The notes beneath the pieces were generated by a model, which saw only the letters and a list, made by a program, of their open reading frames with translations, searched no databases and was not told the DNA's origin. A stretch of DNA of 64,000 bases from Halohasta litchfieldiae. Lineage in GTDB: Archaea > Halobacteriota > Halobacteria > Halobacteriales > Haloferacaceae. How positions within the stretch are numbered: the stretch's first letter is position 1; each line of letters begins with the position of its first letter. Positions 34,259-42,645 of this stretch are shown here, piece by piece. The translations under genes were made by a program, and so were the position numbers. The stretch lies in the NCBI RefSeq assembly GCF_002788215.1, contig NZ_CP024845.1, forward strand, positions 2,356,001-2,420,000, read 5' to 3'.

Positions 34259-35425
34259 TTAGCGGTGGAATCGGTCGTCAGGTGGCCGATTCGCGGGGAC
34301 GGCCCGACGCACCGCGAGGGCCGTCCACGCAGCTCGTCGAATCATATTGACGAACTCCTTGTACGGCCACCACCAGAGGCGACGCCCGCCTCGGCGGGGC
34401 GTCGCCACATACTCGTAGTGAAGGTACCGCCAGACGTTCTGTAAGAGGAGACTCACCACCACGTACAGCAGCCGTACCGTTGGATCTCGTGTTGTCGTTG
34501 TCGCTATCGCTTGCTCAAACAAGCGATAGCTTGACTCGATACCGAAGCGTTTCGAGTAGTGGTATCGAGCGTCCCGTGGTGAGTCGATGAACGGCGCGTC
34601 AGCGGCGTAGCCGTGACGCGCCACACCGTTCTCGTCATACTTCCCATTTAGGTACGTACAGTCGATGTAGACGGGAAAATCGACGGTCCAGCTGTGACCG
34701 TCGAGTTTCCCCGTCAGATCATGCTGAATGACGCGACTCCATCCTTCCGAGAGCTCTTGCTGAATCGCCTCACCCCACCGGATGATCGGGATCACGTACG
34801 CGTAATTGTGCGCCTGAAGCAGCGTGAGACACTTACTGTCGTAGAATCCGCGATCAAGGTAGACGGCCTTGACCCCGGCGTCAAGGCCGTCGAGGACACC
34901 GAAGAACTCAGCGAGGACACTACTTGCGGTATCGCCGTCTTTGAGACGGCGTACCGCCAGCGTGTAGCGTTTGTTCTTCACACGCGCGTAGAGTGTGGCA
35001 TAGGCGTGGAACGCAGTGGTTCCACGCTTCGCTACCGAGTGATAGAGGCCGTCTGTGTCGTCTTCGTCACCGTAGTAGGGCCGCAGGTGGAGGTCTGCGC
35101 AGACCTCCACCTGTTCGGGGAGCAATTCATCGAGATCCTTTCGCAGGAGCGTGTTAGCGACTCGTTCGAGCCGTTCCGGCTCGAACTTCGTCCGAAGATG
35201 GTAGAGGACCGTGTTCCCAGCGGGTGAGTTCTGGCTCGACGCACAGAGCGTAGAGACAGAGGTCCCGTCGGCGCAAGCGCCGACGAGGACCTCATAGATG
35301 TCTTCAGCAGTGATTTCAGCGTTATTGGCTAACGAGAGCGAAACTTCCTCGTCAAGGCGGTTGACGAGAAAGTTAAGAAGCTGGTCCTCGTGGATCTCAC
35401 CGTCTGCTTGTTTGGTTTTAGACAC
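34259..35425 (-). CDS. ISH3-family transposase
   Basis: A 388-residue IS4-superfamily transposase of the ISH3 group, full length for the family. The second catalytic acid lies in V-Y-L-D-R-G-F-Y-D and the third in Y-Y-S-K-R-F-G-I-E-S-S-Y-R, the Y-x2-R-x3-E-x6-K-like motif. The last 60 residues are basic. It appears intact and potentially active. Confidence 0.93.
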   Translation of the reverse strand: MSKTKQADGEIHEDQLLNFLVNRLDEEVSLSLANNAEITAEDIYEVLVGACADGTSVSTLCASSQNSPAGNTVLYHLRTKFEPERLERVANTLLRKDLDELLPEQVEVCADLHLRPYYGDEDDTDGLYHSVAKRGTTAFHAYATLYARVKNKRYTLAVRRLKDGDTASSVLAEFFGVLDGLDAGVKAVYLDRGFYDSKCLTLLQAHNYAYVIPIIRWGEAIQQELSEGWSRVIQHDLTGKLDGHSWTVDFPVYIDCTYLNGKYDENGVARHGYAADAPFIDSPRDARYHYSKRFGIESSYRLFEQAIATTTTRDPTVRLLYVVVSLLLQNVWRYLHYEYVATPRRGGRRLWWWPYKEFVNMIRRAAWTALAVRRAVPANRPPDDRFHR

Positions 35426-35539
35426 ACCTTCAGCAAGCAGACGTTCTAACTAAGCGGCTTTGTGAAGTACTGAGATTTGCATAGGAACGAACCGATGCAC
35501 CACCCCGCAGCTGAACGGTCCCCACATAGTCCCCGAAAT

Positions 35540-35751
35540 CACTGCCTGCATGGGTTCCTGACCGCCCTCTCTCGCCGGTCGACCGCGGCTGGCGAGCTTG
35601 GTTGGGAGTCCCAGGCAGTGCGATACATACCGACGACCCATATTGGGTGCCTACCGCCGAACGGTAGTGACTGCATACACGCCCCGTTGGGTTCGCTCAG
35701 CTGTCGACACCGCACGGTCGAACTAATCGGGGCCACCGGTCCCCACCGGTG
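35540..35751 (+). ncRNA. Structured leader or RNA upstream of DUF7344 gene
   Basis: The gene-free stretch 35475-35782 is GC-rich and contains nested pairing: CACTGCCTG...GG (35540-35553, 3-nt bulge) with CCAGGCAGTG (35611-35620); inside it CTCGCC (35571-35576) with GGCGAG (35591-35596). Two perfect hairpins follow: CTACCG/CGGTAG (35651-35667) and CACCGGT/ACCGGTG (35734-35751). The last ends 31 bp before an ATG. Either a long 5' leader or an independent RNA would explain it; the strand is undecided because stems are symmetric. Confidence 0.35.
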
Positions 35752-35782
35752 TTCCCGACTCCCCCCGCTGCATCCGTGACAC

Positions 35783-36361
35783 ATGAGTTCAAAAACAGCC
35801 CCCACCGAAGCAACCCAGACGCACAGTGACGACCCAACAACCCCTCCAACAACCGATGTCGAGACCGACAGTACGACCGCAGACCCCCTCTCGTTAGATC
35901 TGGTTTTCGAGGTGCTGAAAAACGAACGCCGTCGACGCGTGCTGAAATATCTCAGCGAAAGTAGTTCCGAGACAGTTTCGCTGAGTGATCTCGCCGAACA
36001 CATCGCCGCCATCGAGAACGACAAACCCGAAAAGGCACTCTCCTCGCAGGAACGGAAACGTGTCTATGTCGGTCTCTACCAGTGCCATCTCCCGAAGATG
36101 GACGATACGAACGTGATCGATTTCGACGGCAACCGTGGGACGATAGCCCTCGGTGATAACGCCGAGCAGCTGTATCCGTTCCTCGATGCCGAAGACGAAG
36201 CCCAACGGCCGTGGCCGAAGTATTATCTGGCCCATACCGCACTGAGCCTCACGCTGTTTGGTGTTGGACTGCTGGTCGCGCCGGCAGTACTCACACCTGT
36301 GTTTGGCCTCTCGTTGCTCGGCTTCGGGCTTCTCGGATCCGCCCAACTCACTGCCGAGTAA
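35783..36361 (+). CDS. DUF7344-type HTH protein with membrane tail
   Basis: A 192-residue protein. Residues 1-35 are a threonine-rich linker. A winged-helix domain follows (about 38-115), beginning L-V-F-E-V-L-K-N-E-R-R-R-R-V-L-K-Y-L, a signature of the haloarchaeal DUF7344 group. The last 40 residues form two hydrophobic helices (L-T-L-F-G-V-G-L-L-V-A-P and L-S-L-L-G-F-G-L-L). A membrane-tethered regulator is a reasonable reading. Targets are unknown; glmS and glmM lie downstream. Confidence 0.82.
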   Translation: MSSKTAPTEATQTHSDDPTTPPTTDVETDSTTADPLSLDLVFEVLKNERRRRVLKYLSESSSETVSLSDLAEHIAAIENDKPEKALSSQERKRVYVGLYQCHLPKMDDTNVIDFDGNRGTIALGDNAEQLYPFLDAEDEAQRPWPKYYLAHTALSLTLFGVGLLVAPAVLTPVFGLSLLGFGLLGSAQLTAE

Positions 36362-36647
36362 CCCGACACGCTCGCTGAGCGTTTCACAGAGCGATTCCCT
36401 ACGTTTTGATCCAGCTACTAGTAACGTACGTATACCATTTTCCGTATTTCAGTACGGATTGATATCTGTTATGTTGGTCTCTCAGCCGCTGATTATGCCG
36501 ATTCAGTACAGAGTATCCGACGCTTACTCGATTCGTTGGATCGGTGATGAACTGACAATGGATCTATAACAAAGCCGGTTGGACCCCCTGAGAAGGTGTT
36601 GACAGTCGCCGCTTCGAACAGCTGTGACCGTTTCCGAACAACAAACG
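36362..36647. other. Intergenic region before glmS
   Basis: No gene is seen here. A 6-bp hairpin TCCGTA/TACGGA with a 6-nt loop (36441-36458) could end the DUF7344 transcript. AT-rich patches around 36420-36440 may hold a promoter. The following 96 bp hold a tiny ORF that joins glmS. Confidence 0.4.
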
Positions 36648-36743
36648 ATGACTACTCCGTCCACCCCTCCACGACGACTCCGAATCGATACGCAATTAAC
36701 CCCTGATCGGCTCCTGGACCTGCCCACCGAGAGGGTCGACTAA
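36648..36743 (+). CDS. 31-residue leader ORF before glmS
   Basis: A short ORF, M-T-T-P-S-T-P-P-R-R-L-R and then L-T-P-D-R-L-L-D-L-P, whose TAA shares one base with the glmS ATG (TAATG). It could be a translated leader that couples translation of glmS, or a relic of a lost gene. Evidence is position only. Confidence 0.3.
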   Translation: MTTPSTPPRRLRIDTQLTPDRLLDLPTERVD

Positions 36744-38560
36744 TGTGTGGAATCACCGGTCGCATCCGATCCGGCAACGCCGTCGAGGATCTGATGGCTG
36801 GCCTCGAAAACCTCGAATATCGCGGCTACGACTCCGCAGGGCTTGCGATACAGAACGGCCACGGGATCGACGTGCTGAAATGTGAGGGTGAAGCAGATCA
36901 GCTCCGCCGGCTCGTCGACCAACACCGGCCCAGCGGCTCGATTGGCATCGGCCACACCCGATGGAGTACCCACGGGCCGCCGACCGACGAGAACGCCCAC
37001 CCACACACCGGCATGACCGACCGTGTCGCGGTCGTCCACAACGGTATCATCGAGAACTACGATGTCCTCCGTGAGGAGCTCAAAGACCGCGGCCATGAGT
37101 TCACCAGTGATACCGACACTGAGGTCGTGCCACACCTCGTCGAGGAGTTCCTCGACGATGGTGCCGAACCATTCGATGCCTTCATGAGCGCGGTCGACCG
37201 CCTCGAAGGCAGCTACGCGCTGGCGATGATCGTCGAGGGCACCGACGCGATCTTCGCCACCCGGAACGGCTCGCCGCTGGTGGTCGGGCTGGCCGACGAC
37301 GGCTTCTTCCTCGCGAGCGACGTGCCGGCGTTTATCGAGTTCACCGATCAGGTGATCTACCTCGAAAACGAGGATGTTGCGGTCCTGCGGCCCGATTCCT
37401 ATGGGATCTTCGACCGGTCGGCAACTGCCGTCGACCGCCCGGTCGACACCATCGAATGGTCCTCCGAAGACGCCGAGAAGTCGGGCTACGACCACTACAT
37501 GCTCAAGGAGATCCACGAACAGCCCGCCTCGCTCAACCAGACGATCCACGGCCGGTTCGATCCCACCGACGAGTCGATCACGCTCGATGACTTCGAGCCG
37601 GGGGAGTTCAGCGATATCTCCCGTGTCGAGTTCGTCGCCTGTGGAACTTCCTACCACGCTGCCCTCTACGGCTGTCACCTGCTTGGCCAGCGTGGGATTC
37701 CAGCCTACGCCCACCGTGCCGGCGAGTACGCCTCGAACCCGATGCCGGTCGACGACGAGACGCTGGTGATCGGCGTTACCCAATCGGGCGAAACCGCCGA
37801 CACGCTCGAATCGCTCCGGCGACTTGAGGATACCCCCGCCCGGACATTGGCGTTGACGAACGTCATTGGGTCGACCGCGGCCCGCGAGACCGATGACGTG
37901 CTGTACATCCGCGCTGGTCCCGAGATCGGCGTCGCGGCGACCAAGACCTTCTCCTCACAAGTCACCGCGCTTGCGCTGCTGTCCGAGCGGCTCCACCGAG
38001 ATATTACCGGTGAACCCAGCGCACACTCCTCGGGGCTGCTGCAGTCACTCGGCGCGCTCCCCGAACAGATCGAGTCGATCCTCGACAGCGATCCGACCGC
38101 CGAACTCACCCGGAAATATCAGGGGATGGATGCCCACTTCTTCATCGGCCGCGGGATCGCCCACCCGGTCGCGCTCGAAGGGGCGTTGAAATTCAAGGAG
38201 ATCACCTACGAACACGCCGAAGGCTTTGCGGCCGGACAGCTCAAACACGGCCCGTTGGCGCTGGTCACGCCGAACACGGTCGTGATCGCGGTGTTCACCG
38301 GTGATCACGACGAGAAGACGCTCAACAACGTCCGAGAGGTCCAAGCTCGCGGGGCATCGGTGATCGGTATCGCTCCCGAAGACGCCACGGAGGTCGCCGC
38401 GACCGTCGACGATCTGATTCCGATCCCGTCGTCGACACCGGAGCTCAACGGACTACTGGCGAACGTCCAGCTCCAACTGCTGTCCTACCACTTCGCCAAC
38501 CGACTCGAACGCTCCATCGACAAACCACGAAACCTCGCGAAAAGCGTCACTGTCGAATAA
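36743..38560 (+). CDS. glmS: Glutamine-fructose-6-phosphate aminotransferase (isomerising)
   Basis: A 605-residue GlmS of normal length. The Ntn glutaminase starts with nucleophile C2 (M-C-G-I-T-G) and contains G-I-G-H-T-R-W-S-T-H-G. Two SIS isomerase domains follow: C-G-T-S-Y-H-A-A near residue 296, T-Q-S-G-E-T-A-D-T, then the ...L-K-E-I-T-Y-E-H-A-E-G-F segment and the end D-K-P-R-N-L-A-K-S-V-T-V-E. It makes glucosamine-6-phosphate from fructose-6-phosphate and glutamine, feeding UDP-GlcNAc-type precursors for the adjacent glycan genes. Confidence 0.97.
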   Translation: MCGITGRIRSGNAVEDLMAGLENLEYRGYDSAGLAIQNGHGIDVLKCEGEADQLRRLVDQHRPSGSIGIGHTRWSTHGPPTDENAHPHTGMTDRVAVVHNGIIENYDVLREELKDRGHEFTSDTDTEVVPHLVEEFLDDGAEPFDAFMSAVDRLEGSYALAMIVEGTDAIFATRNGSPLVVGLADDGFFLASDVPAFIEFTDQVIYLENEDVAVLRPDSYGIFDRSATAVDRPVDTIEWSSEDAEKSGYDHYMLKEIHEQPASLNQTIHGRFDPTDESITLDDFEPGEFSDISRVEFVACGTSYHAALYGCHLLGQRGIPAYAHRAGEYASNPMPVDDETLVIGVTQSGETADTLESLRRLEDTPARTLALTNVIGSTAARETDDVLYIRAGPEIGVAATKTFSSQVTALALLSERLHRDITGEPSAHSSGLLQSLGALPEQIESILDSDPTAELTRKYQGMDAHFFIGRGIAHPVALEGALKFKEITYEHAEGFAAGQLKHGPLALVTPNTVVIAVFTGDHDEKTLNNVREVQARGASVIGIAPEDATEVAATVDDLIPIPSSTPELNGLLANVQLQLLSYHFANRLERSIDKPRNLAKSVTVE

Positions 38561-38832
38561 CGTCTTCGACAGCTACCGGCAGCGGTCTTGTTTTCCTCGC
38601 TGATCGTCGACCGAGTCGAAACGCTAGTGAACATAACAGTACATGTGACAAACGAGTGTCTGTCGGTGAGATTCACCTACGCCGGTATGAGCTATCACTC
38701 ACAGGCGATGGCGAGCTCGTGATCGAGTAGGGAGCCCGTACGAGACGAGCGAGTGGGCTATGGCCCGAGTAGTCAGTGGCTCACCGAGAGTATGAACCGC
38801 CTACCTAAGCCGAATGGTCGACAGTTCCACCC

Positions 38833-40155
38833 ATGTTTGGAACGGGCGGTATCCGAGGGCCGGTCGGCGCAAGTATCGGGACGAGTCTGGCGATTCGGTT
38901 GGGTCGTGCCCTCGGCACCACTGCTGATTCGATTGTCGTCGGCCGGGATGTGAGAGACAGCGGTCCCATGTTGGAACACGCACTCGTGTCTGGGATCGTG
39001 GAGTGTGGCGGTTCGGTGATCCGCGTCGGTGTCGAGTCGACGCCGACGATAGCCCGGAGCGTGCCGTGGCTCGATGCCGACCTCGGCGTGGTAATTACCG
39101 GCTCACACAACCCGGCCGGGGACAACGGGTTCAAACTCCGAACCGAAACCGGTCGCGCGCTCGACCGTGATCGCTACCGGTCGCTCGTCCGGCGGGCCAA
39201 CGCTGGGACTGTCACCCCGGCTGCTCCCGACGAGATCGGTCACTCGACACGGCGTACTGATCTCCGTGAGCGTCACCACCAGCGGCTCTGCTCACAGTTC
39301 GATGCCGTCGAGGGGCTCTCGGTGGTCGTCGACCTCGGCAACGGCACCGGGCGGCTGACTGCCGACGTGTTGGCCGAGTTGGGCTGTGACGTCACGACAC
39401 TCAACGGCCACCGTGACGGAAGCTTCCCCGGCCGCGGGAGCGAGCCGACAGCCACCGCCTGCGAGCGGCTGAGCCGGACCGTCAAAGCGACTGACGCCGA
39501 TCTCGGCATTGCCCACGATGCGGACGCCGACCGGCTGTCGGCGGTCGACGAGACCGGACGGTTCGTCCCCGGCGACGAGCTATTCGCGCTGTTTGCCGCC
39601 CGAGCGGCCAAGCAAGGACAGTCAGTCGCGCTCACTGTCGACACCAGTTCGCTTGTCACCGAAGCCGTGCGTGCTGCCGGCGGCAAGATCGTTCGCACCG
39701 GTGTCGGCGAGATGTCTGTTGCCGATGGGATGGACGACCAGCGAGTTGCCTTCGGTGGCGAACCGAGCGGCCTGTGGATCTGGGACGACGAAACTCGGTG
39801 TCCCGACGGCCATTTCGCGGCCTGCAAACTGGTCGAACGCATTGCGACCGAGGGCCCGCTGTCGACACAGCTTGCGCCGTTCGGCGACCGGTACACCACG
39901 CGTCGGAGCTGTCTGGATGCGGGGGCGAAACACGATGCGATAGATCGTATTCGCCGTCGACTCAACGGGGAGTACGACCGGATCGACACCACCGACGGCA
40001 TCCGAATCGAAACCGACGACGGGTGGTTTCTCATCCGGGCCAGCGGCACCGAATCCGTCGTCCGAATCACGGCCGACGCCGCCGACACCGAGACTGCCGA
40101 CCGACTGTTTGCTCGGGCGGAGTCGCTCATCGAATCGGCAGCACTCTCGGTCTGA
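38833..40155 (+). CDS. glmM: Phosphoglucosamine mutase/phosphohexomutase
   Basis: A 440-residue alpha-D-phosphohexomutase. The catalytic serine is S91 in T-G-S-H-N-P-A-G-D-N-G-F-K. The metal loop D-A-D-A-D-R-L lies near residue 222, the sugar loop F-G-G-E-P-S-G-L-W follows, and R-A-S-G-T-E-S-V-V-R binds the phosphate at the C-terminus. Position after glmS supports glucosamine-6-P to glucosamine-1-P, though phosphomannomutase activity cannot be excluded. A 272-bp gap with a possible own promoter separates it from glmS. Confidence 0.93.
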   Translation: MFGTGGIRGPVGASIGTSLAIRLGRALGTTADSIVVGRDVRDSGPMLEHALVSGIVECGGSVIRVGVESTPTIARSVPWLDADLGVVITGSHNPAGDNGFKLRTETGRALDRDRYRSLVRRANAGTVTPAAPDEIGHSTRRTDLRERHHQRLCSQFDAVEGLSVVVDLGNGTGRLTADVLAELGCDVTTLNGHRDGSFPGRGSEPTATACERLSRTVKATDADLGIAHDADADRLSAVDETGRFVPGDELFALFAARAAKQGQSVALTVDTSSLVTEAVRAAGGKIVRTGVGEMSVADGMDDQRVAFGGEPSGLWIWDDETRCPDGHFAACKLVERIATEGPLSTQLAPFGDRYTTRRSCLDAGAKHDAIDRIRRRLNGEYDRIDTTDGIRIETDDGWFLIRASGTESVVRITADAADTETADRLFARAESLIESAALSV

Positions 40156-40187
40156 CTGCGGTCTACTATAAAAAAGAATACGGATCG

Positions 40188-40478
40188 CTACTCGGCGGGA
40201 ACCGAGACGTACTCGTCTTCCCACTGTTTGCGCTGTTCGATCAGCTCTTGGCCTTTCTCGGTGAGTTCGTAGTAGTTCGTTCGCTGATCGTGGCGTCCTT
40301 TCTCGACGAGTCCGTAGTCGACCAGTGTGTCGAGGTTCGGATACAGACGGCCGTGGTTGACGTTGTCGACGTGTTTCTCGATCTCGCGGCGGACCATTTG
40401 ACCGGATGGGCGACCGAGGCCTGCAATGACGTACAACAGGTCTCGCTGGAAGCCGGTCAGTTCAAACATACGGGTCAT
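40188..40478 (-). CDS. PadR-family transcriptional regulator
   Basis: A 96-residue winged-helix protein of the PadR group: F-Q-R-D-L-L-Y-V-I-A-G-L at the start, V-N-H-G-R-L-Y-P-N-L-D-T-L near residue 40, the wing, then Y-E-L-T-E-K-G. It is convergent to glmM and lies next to a long upstream region of the exporter operon. It could control either; the operator is not proven. Confidence 0.92.
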   Translation of the reverse strand: MTRMFELTGFQRDLLYVIAGLGRPSGQMVRREIEKHVDNVNHGRLYPNLDTLVDYGLVEKGRHDQRTNYYELTEKGQELIEQRKQWEDEYVSVPAE

Positions 40479-40889
40479 GCAGATAGACGGTCATCCCGTA
40501 CCATCTTGTTAGTTACTGCTGAGAGGTGATATGTAGTAATTTACCGCCACAGCCCAGTATGCCCACCATGTACCCTCTCGTGGGGGCGGAAGTAAGCCAA
40601 TCTGAACTGTTTATGCCGACGCAGTCGTGCGATTGCAACGATTGCAACGATACTCAACCACTCTTTCAACTGGGTCAATAATCTCTGAATGACCACCTTA
40701 CCAGACATTTTGATGACAGTAGCATTGCCGTCTGTCGATCCTACGACTGCTGTCGAATTTTGACTAAACGATATTTCGTACGTATAAAAATTGTTGTGGA
40801 TAAATCATTTGTAGTGGGGTTGCGTATTGGTCCGCTATGGTTGTGGAGATCTGTCTGGGTGGAGAACTAACTGCGTCGACGGATCATGG
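40479..40889. promoter_or_regulatory. Regulatory region of secreted-protein/RND operon
   Basis: A 411-bp gap without a real gene. It has a clear TATA element, TATAAAAA at 40783-40790, about 100 bp before the secreted-protein ATG. A direct repeat CGATTGCAA x2 lies at 40630-40647, a possible PadR-type or other operator. A mini-ORF (40837-40893, 18 codons) ends in ATGA across the next gene's start. Confidence 0.5.
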
Positions 40890-42644
40890 ATGAGCAGGCT
40901 GGTGGCCGGTGTCTTAGTCTGTGTGGTGCTGTTGGCCACCGCTGGGCACGCGGCAGGCGCGACCGTCGACGCCGCACAGGCTCCAGCCGACCCGACCACC
41001 CAACTCGCCGATGATCTCTTCGAGGAGCGAGTCGGCGAACCCACACTCGATGTGTTCCTCACTGATCGGACTGTCGCCCCCGGTACGGAGACGACCGTCG
41101 AGCTCACGATTGTAAACACAGGCAGCATTGAGGAGGGGTCGAGCCTCGATACGGAGACGGCGACCGCACGCGGTGTCAGTATCGCGGTCGACGACGAGGA
41201 CGCCCCGGTCGACGTCACGACCGGCGATACCGGCGTTGGCTCGATTCCGCCCGGTGAAGCGGTGTCGGTTCCGGTGACAGTGACTGCTCCGGCATCGAAT
41301 GACGATGAGAGCGGTGAACTCGATGTCGATGTCGAGTACACCTACACGGAGGTCGAATCCGCGGCCGACGATGAAACGGAGTCCGAATCGTTCGACGTGC
41401 CGATCACTGTCCAAGAGGGGTCCCGATTCGAGATCGAGGATGCCGACACTGACGCGCAGGTCGGCACTGATGGTACCGTCGAAGTCGACATCGAAAACGT
41501 GGGGGAGGCAGACGCCGACAACGTCCGTGTCACCGCTCGCTCACCCACTGGTGGAGTGACGGTCGGGGCCGGAAACGGCGGTGGCCCAGCCACTGGTCCG
41601 AACGGCGGGGATCAAAACAGCGCAAACGGGCCCAACTCGTCGGTCGACGCCGTCGACTCACCATCCGGAACACCGGGCGAAGCCGGGAGGTCGACCGCGG
41701 AATCAGGCGCTTTCCTTGGCGAGTTAGAGGACGACGACTCCGAGGACGTGCAGTTCGATACGCGAATCGACTCGGATCTCAGCGTCGAAAGCTATCTGCT
41801 CGAACTCACCGTCGTCTACGAGGACGAGGACGGTATCTTGCGTGAATCGCCGCCGCTTGCGACTGCCGTCGAGCCAACCGGTGCTCAAACGTTCGAGATC
41901 GAGAACGTCACCAGCACGCTCGCGGTCGGTGAAAGCGGGACAATCACTGCTGACCTCGAAAACACAGGTCCCGAAGACGTCGAGACTCCGGTTGTTCGCG
42001 CCGAGCCGGCCTCCGAACGGATCGATATCGGGGAGTCACGGGTTGCCCTCGACGATCTCGACGACGACGAGTCGACCGAGGTTACCTTCGAGGCCGACGT
42101 GAGCGGGCAGGCTGATCCAGGTCCACGCCAAGTAACGTTTACCGTCGAATATGGGGCCAACGGTGATCGGCTCGAAAGCGATCCCGCCGTTCGACAGGTC
42201 GACGTTGCTGCCGACCGGTCAGCATTCTCCATTGGTGCCGAGGACAGTGCCATTCCGACTGGGACGACCGAAACCGTCCGGCTGAACGTAACGAACAACC
42301 GAGCTGAGACGGTGTCGGACCTCAACGTCTTTCTCTACCCCGATGGGCCACTCAGTGTCGACACCGACGAGGCGTTCATCGCCGAACTCGACCCGGGCGA
42401 AACCGAGACCATCGCTGTCGAGGTTTCGGTCGACGAGACAGCCACCCAACGAGCCTATCCGCTCGAAGTCGACATCCGGTACGACACCGAGACCGACGAG
42501 GATCTCATCTCCGAGGTGTATCAACTGCCGGTGACCGCCACCGAACCACCGCCCGATGACGGTCTCCTCCCGTCGTTCCTCTCGCTGATCGGCCTCACAA
42601 TGATCGCTATCGGTATCACCGTCGCCGTTCGGTGGCACCGCTGA
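40890..42644 (+). CDS. Secreted COG1361-type repeat protein with C-terminal anchor
   Basis: A 584-residue exported protein. The signal peptide is residues about 1-25 (M-S-R-L-V-A-G-V-L-V... A-H-A-A-G-A). The body holds four or so beta-sandwich repeats of about 100-120 residues, each with T-V-E-L-T-I-V-N-T-G or V-E-V-D-I-E-N-V-G-type strands, as in COG1361/CARDB domains. A glycine/asparagine/serine linker lies in the middle. The last 25 residues are one membrane helix (L-S-L-I-G-L-T-M-I-A-I-G-I-T-V-A-V). It overlaps the RND gene region by 1 bp spacing (TGAGATG). It may serve as the outer partner of the exporter. Confidence 0.82.
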   Translation: MSRLVAGVLVCVVLLATAGHAAGATVDAAQAPADPTTQLADDLFEERVGEPTLDVFLTDRTVAPGTETTVELTIVNTGSIEEGSSLDTETATARGVSIAVDDEDAPVDVTTGDTGVGSIPPGEAVSVPVTVTAPASNDDESGELDVDVEYTYTEVESAADDETESESFDVPITVQEGSRFEIEDADTDAQVGTDGTVEVDIENVGEADADNVRVTARSPTGGVTVGAGNGGGPATGPNGGDQNSANGPNSSVDAVDSPSGTPGEAGRSTAESGAFLGELEDDDSEDVQFDTRIDSDLSVESYLLELTVVYEDEDGILRESPPLATAVEPTGAQTFEIENVTSTLAVGESGTITADLENTGPEDVETPVVRAEPASERIDIGESRVALDDLDDDESTEVTFEADVSGQADPGPRQVTFTVEYGANGDRLESDPAVRQVDVAADRSAFSIGAEDSAIPTGTTETVRLNVTNNRAETVSDLNVFLYPDGPLSVDTDEAFIAELDPGETETIAVEVSVDETATQRAYPLEVDIRYDTETDEDLISEVYQLPVTATEPPPDDGLLPSFLSLIGLTMIAIGITVAVRWHR

Positions 42645-42645
42645 G

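Larger units (their letters stand above)
34072..35474. mobile_element. ISH3-family insertion sequence
   Basis: A 1403-bp element with terminal inverted repeats: CTCAGTACCTCACAAAGC at the left and CTCAGTACTTCACAAAGC read inward from the right (one mismatch in 18). It contains one transposase gene on the minus strand. No 5-bp duplication matches (CGAGA and ATTTG), and the right flank is not the missing dehydrogenase half. This indicates a deletion or recombination after insertion. Confidence 0.88.

Noticed and set aside
36740-37783. 347-codon minus-strand frame over glmS
   Set aside because: Shadow; glmS is full length with all active-site motifs.
38561-38832. Possible small RNA between glmS and glmM
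   Set aside because: Short self-complementary pieces are present (e.g. GGGCTATGGCCC), but I could not build a convincing structure or box C/D pair.
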